The notes under the pieces: generated by a model
What the model was told of the DNA's origin: nothing
The model's input: only the letters and a program-made list of their open reading frames with translations
Databases searched by the model: none
In this document: piece after piece, positions 61,112-64,000 of the stretch
How positions within the stretch are numbered: the stretch's first letter is position 1
Layout of the letters: each line of letters opens with the position of its first letter
Assembly: GCF_014639275.1 (NCBI RefSeq)
Contig: NZ_BMFW01000010.1
Coordinates: 62,586 to 126,585 of the forward strand
Direction: 5' to 3'
DNA from: Arthrobacter liuii
Lineage (GTDB): Bacteria > Actinomycetota > Actinomycetes > Actinomycetales > Micrococcaceae
DNA: 64,000 nt
Position numbers and translations under genes: made by a program

Positions 61112-62281
61112 TTACTTCGCTGCGTTGGCGAGCTCGGCGGCCTTGTCGGCGCCCTCGTCCATGGTGGCGGCCAGGGTAACCAGCGGGTGGTTGGCCTCGT
61201 TCAGGATGCGGCGGCCTTCCTCGACGTTGTTGCCGTCGAGGCGGACCACCAGCGGCTTGTTGGCGGTGTGGCCCAGTTCGGCCAGCGCACCCACGATGCC
61301 CTTGGCGACAGCGTCGCACGCGGTGATGCCGCCGAAGACGTTGACGAACACGGACTTGACCTGCTCGTCACCCAGGATGACGTCCAGGCCTGCGGCCATG
61401 ACCTCGGCCGAGGCTCCGCCGCCGATGTCCAGGAAGTTGGCGGGCTTGACGTTGCCGTGGTTCTCGCCGGCGTAGGCCACCACGTCCAGGGTTGACATGA
61501 CCAGGCCTGCACCGTTACCGATGATGCCCACTTCGCCGTCGAGCTTGACGTAGTTGAGGTCCTGCGCCTTTGCCTTGGCCTCAAGCGGGTCTGCAGCATC
61601 CTTGTCCTCGAGCTGCGCGTGCTTGGCGTGGCGGAAGTCGGCGTTCTCGTCGAGGGTGACCTTGCCGTCCAGTGCCACGATGTCGCCGGCGCCGGTCTTG
61701 ACCAGCGGGTTGACCTCCACCAGGGTGGCGTCTTCCTTCTTGAAGACATCCCAGAGCTTGAGGATCACGGCGGCGACCTTGCCACGCAGTTCCTCGGCGA
61801 ACCCGGCGGCTGCGACGATCTCGTCGGCCTTCGCCTGGTCGATGCCCACGGCGGGGTCGATGGCGATCTTGGCCAGCGCTTCGGGACGTTCGACGGCGAG
61901 CTGTTCGATTTCCATACCGCCTTCAACCGAGCACATGGCCAGGTAGTTGCGGTTGGCCCGGTCCAGCAGGACGGAGAAGTAGAACTCCTCGGCGATGTCC
62001 GCACCCTGGGCAATCATCACCTTGTTGACGGTGTGGCCCTTGATGTCCATGCCCAGGATGTTGGTGGCGTGCTCAAACGCCTCATCAGCGGACTTTGCGA
62101 CCTTGACGCCGCCGGCCTTGCCGCGGCCGCCTACCTTGACCTGTGCCTTGACAACGGTTACGCCGCCGATCTTCTCGGCAGCTGCCTTTGCTTCTTCTGG
62201 GGTGTACGCCACGATGCCGGCAAGCACGGGTACACCGTGCGCCTCGAACATATCGCGCGCCTGGTATTCAAACAGGTCCAC
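61112..62281 (-). CDS. sucC: succinyl-CoA synthetase beta subunit
   Basis: A 389-residue ATP-grasp subunit. The N-terminus [23 protein letters not shown]-grasp region [40 protein letters not shown], and the C-terminal [35 protein letters not shown] and [17 protein letters not shown] are intact. GAAGGAC precedes the GTG at 62281. It is the first gene of the sucCD operon, with a 223-base leader region to the next gene. Confidence 0.96.
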   Translation of the reverse strand: MDLFEYQARDMFEAHGVPVLAGIVAYTPEEAKAAAEKIGGVTVVKAQVKVGGRGKAGGVKVAKSADEAFEHATNILGMDIKGHTVNKVMIAQGADIAEEFYFSVLLDRANRNYLAMCSVEGGMEIEQLAVERPEALAKIAIDPAVGIDQAKADEIVAAAGFAEELRGKVAAVILKLWDVFKKEDATLVEVNPLVKTGAGDIVALDGKVTLDENADFRHAKHAQLEDKDAADPLEAKAKAQDLNYVKLDGEVGIIGNGAGLVMSTLDVVAYAGENHGNVKPANFLDIGGGASAEVMAAGLDVILGDEQVKSVFVNVFGGITACDAVAKGIVGALAELGHTANKPLVVRLDGNNVEEGRRILNEANHPLVTLAATMDEGADKAAELANAAK

Positions 62282-62491
62282 GGTTTAGTGTCCTTCTACG
62301 TCGAAGTAGTTTCTGTACAGTCGGACACCATCGAAGACGATGACCGGGCTGCGGATTGCAGCGCACCGGCGGCCTATCTGGAAACGAGCCACGCGGCGTA
62401 ATGCTCCATGGGGAACTCTAGTCCTTTGGAGGGACCGGGCCGTCCCAGACTACCGCTTATGTGAGTAAGCACACTATTCTATGGGGCGTAG

Positions 62492-62517
62492 AAAAACCGC
62501 GGATTTACGCGGTTTTT
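62492..62517. terminator. hairpin terminator overlapping the lipoprotein gene end
   Basis: A perfect 10-bp inverted repeat (AAAAACCGCG, loop GATTTA, CGCGGTTTTT) with T/A-rich flanks on both strands. The stop codon of the lipoprotein gene falls in the loop, so its last codons form one arm. Confidence 0.8.
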
Positions 62518-63203
62518 GAGCCCTCCGGCTGCGGTGACGGACTGCCATTGGCGGGGCCGGGGATCAGTTCGTAACGTTCGGGGGAAACGAAGAACCCGGC
62601 GCCGGCGGAGACGTTTCCGCACGCCACCCCGCCGTTATAGGCGGAACAGCGCAGCCCGTTGCGTTCGAGGTTCTGCCCGTCGGCCAGGACAGGCAGTTGG
62701 GCCAGCGGACCGGCCTTGCTCCCCTTTGGTCCGTAGGCCGCCTCCATGGATGTGACGCCGGAGCGGCATTCCCCATAGCGCGCGGTGTCCGGGGCCAGGA
62801 GGGCCACGCCGCCCAGGTAGCCAAGATGGGTTCCGGCGCAGTCGTCCTTGATGTCCCCGGGTTGGGGCGCCTGGTAGGTGGCGAGCTCACAGTGGGCCAC
62901 CGGGATGATGGGCAGCTTGTTGTTCGCGGCGTCGCTGTAGCGGTTCTGCTCGTAGGGCAGGTTCACGTGTTCCCCGCGGCCGGACGTGAGCGAACAGGCG
63001 ATGGTCCGGTCCGCGTTAATGAAAGAGAGAACGTCCGTGCCGCTGGAGAACGTTTTCGCGTCGGCCAGGGGCGCCTTTTCCAGCTGCTCCATGGGTGGGA
63101 GCGGAGCCGGCGGAACGTACGACGGATCCTTGGTGGTCACCGTGCAGCCCGTGCCGGCGACAAGGAAGAGGGCGGCGAGCATCCCCCATACAGTCCGTCG
63201 CAT
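62505..63203 (-). CDS. predicted lipoprotein, unknown function
   Basis: A 232-residue protein beginning MRRTVWGMLAALFLVAGTGC: basic residues, a hydrophobic core and a lipobox-like VAGTGC with Cys at position 20. The mature part has several Cys residues (TIACSLTS, AHCELATY, DDCAGTHLG, YGECRSG, LRCSAYNGGVACG), suggesting disulfides in an exported domain, and a Pro/Ser-rich tail (PANGSPSPQPEG). An ATG three codons earlier is possible. I do not recognise the family. Downstream hairpin at 62492. Confidence 0.75.
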   Translation of the reverse strand: MRRTVWGMLAALFLVAGTGCTVTTKDPSYVPPAPLPPMEQLEKAPLADAKTFSSGTDVLSFINADRTIACSLTSGRGEHVNLPYEQNRYSDAANNKLPIIPVAHCELATYQAPQPGDIKDDCAGTHLGYLGGVALLAPDTARYGECRSGVTSMEAAYGPKGSKAGPLAQLPVLADGQNLERNGLRCSAYNGGVACGNVSAGAGFFVSPERYELIPGPANGSPSPQPEGSKTA

Positions 63204-63265
63204 GGCCTCCATTATGCCCGGCCGCCGGAAGTTGGGTACCACGCCGGTACTTCCCCGGTATCTGA

Positions 63266-63880
63266 TCAGCGCACGATTTTGAAGTTGAACGCTGGCGTTC
63301 CGAGTGCACCCCAGAGGCGGAGCCAGACCGGCAGGAGCATTTCGGTCCCACGGGCGGTGGTGATGTCCCCCAGGTCGATGACATCCCGGTGGCCAAAGTC
63401 CTCCAAGAGCCCGGCGACCACGGCCTTGGCCTCTGCATCGTTGCCGGAAACGAACACCGACCCCGGATCGGACAACTGTCCGGGCCTGGCCATCAGGTCT
63501 GCGTTCATGGTGTTGAGCGTCTTCACCACGCGGGCCCCGGGGAATGCACGCTGGATCTGCTCCCCCAGCGAGTCGGTGTCCTTGACGAACAGGGTTGGGG
63601 GCATGCCGTTGCTGAAGTCGAGCGGGTTGGCGATGTCGAGGATGATCTTGCCGTCGAGATTCTCCGCCGCGGCCTGATGCAGCACGTCCAGGGATGCACC
63701 GCCATTGGTGGCGTTAACAACGAGTTCCGCCCCCACGGCGGCGTCGGCGAAGCTGGTGACTTTGATGGCGGGGTGTTGTTCGGCCCAGGCGGCGAAGGGC
63801 GGGGCGCCCATGGCGTCGGCCTCAACCCGGGCCAGCATCGTTTCCGGATTGCGGGTGCCCACGGTGACTATGTGGCCTAG
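63266..63880 (-). pseudogene. NADPH-dependent F420 reductase-like gene, 5' end lost to IS insertion
   Basis: Reading from the junction at 63880 the frame encodes LGHIVTVGTRNPETMLARVE, ELVVNATNGGASLDVLHQAA, IILDIANPLDFSNGMPPTL, VKTLNTMNADLMARPGQLSD, VFVSGNDAEAKAVVAGLLED and LLPVWLRLWGALGTPAFNFK, the usual body of an F420H2:NADP+ oxidoreductase-like protein. The expected first ~25 residues with the GxGxxG nucleotide motif are absent; upstream sequence belongs to an IS element. The continuous open frame extends into the element, but that leader is not native. The gene is therefore interrupted, and the missing start may lie beyond the window. Confidence 0.8.
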
Positions 63881-64000
63881 GGCGTGTCTCCTAAAGCTGT
63901 CAGCCAGATGCTGATTGCTCGGAGGACTGCTCCGCCGCGGTAGGTGAGGGCGAGTTTGTCGTAGCGGGTTGCCAGGGCCCGCCACTGTTTGAAGGTGTTG
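63877..64000 (-). CDS. IS5-type transposase, C-terminal fragment
   Basis: The minus strand encodes NTFKQWRALATRYDKLALTY, RGGAVLRAISIWLTALGDTP and a stop. This is the usual C-terminal end of IS5-family (IS427-like) DDE transposases. The rest of the gene lies outside the window. The stop codon TAG comes from CTAG, the junction sequence, rather than from the element itself. Confidence 0.8.
   Translation of the reverse strand, partial: NTFKQWRALATRYDKLALTYRGGAVLRAISIWLTALGDTP
63881..64000. mobile_element. IS5-family insertion sequence, one end
   Basis: The element begins at GGCGTGTCTCC next to CTAG (63877-63880), consistent with an IS427-type terminal repeat and a CTAG-like target. The remainder, including the other end and the second target copy, is outside the window. 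It interrupts the reductase gene on its left. Confidence 0.75.

Noticed and set aside
63881..63985. Extended N-terminus of the reductase frame (MAGPGNPLRQTRPHL...)
   Set aside because: These residues are IS DNA read in the wrong frame; the transposase frame fits the same bases far better and the native GxGxxG N-terminus is missing.
1..64000. CRISPR arrays, tRNA and rRNA genes, prophage modules
   Set aside because: No regularly spaced repeats, no cloverleaf-like or rRNA-like stretches, and no phage structural genes were recognised on reading both strands.

Overview
The window is chromosomal DNA of a high-GC actinobacterium, most likely an Arthrobacter/Pseudarthrobacter-type soil Micrococcaceae. 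The evidence is the GC-rich codon use, frequent GTG starts, four-base ATGA overlaps, a DUF6318-type lipoprotein, many carbohydrate-catabolic genes with GntR/LacI regulators, and the style of the inositol cluster. No rRNA, tRNA, CRISPR array or prophage was recognised. No gene-free stretch exceeds about 300 bases. The longest, between the first inositol porter and its GntR regulator, holds two operator-like palindromes.

Layout. 1-9.4 kb is housekeeping and mixed: a partial unknown gene, Tex, an old yellow enzyme, a secreted protein/lipoprotein pair, an NCS1 permease, a flavin split-barrel protein and an orphan Vsr nuclease. 9.5-17.4 kb holds a secreted GH26 enzyme, a sensor kinase/response regulator/degenerate Hpt group and an McrBC-type restriction pair. 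17.4-24.9 kb holds a thioesterase, a heterodimeric ABC exporter, and an EmrB-type exporter with its MarR regulator. 25-29.6 kb holds a ureohydrolase/TPP-decarboxylase operon, compatible with the arginine transaminase route, and an XRE-cupin regulator. A DUF559 nuclease-like gene bracketed by two related ~110-bp palindromic elements sits between that operon and the regulator. 29.7-32.6 kb holds a very acidic small protein, a ferritin-like/VIT iron or manganese transporter and a LOG-family protein.

32.7-47.7 kb is a complete myo-inositol catabolic cluster: porter, iolB, iolG, iolE, iolD, iolC, an iolJ-like aldolase, iolA, an iolH-like protein, a second porter, GntR and LacI regulators, and a tautomerase that appears to share the operon's operator. 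The second porter carries a TAA at codon 48 where its family has a Tyr, so it is broken or depends on re-initiation.

48.7-60 kb is a second catabolic island, all on the minus strand: TIM paralogue, ACS-family importer, SDR, 3-hydroxyacyl-CoA-dehydrogenase-like enzyme, RpiB-like isomerase, DhaK-DhaL kinase, xylose-isomerase-like TIM barrel, GntR, a second SDR plus importer, and a second GntR. I read it as a route from an imported sugar acid (apionate- or tetronate-like) or tetritol through erythrulose and erythrulose phosphate to D-erythrose 4-phosphate. The substrate is not established. 60-64 kb holds sucCD, a lipoprotein, and an F420H2:NADP-type reductase cut by an IS5-type element whose transposase stop codon is completed by the target site at the window edge.
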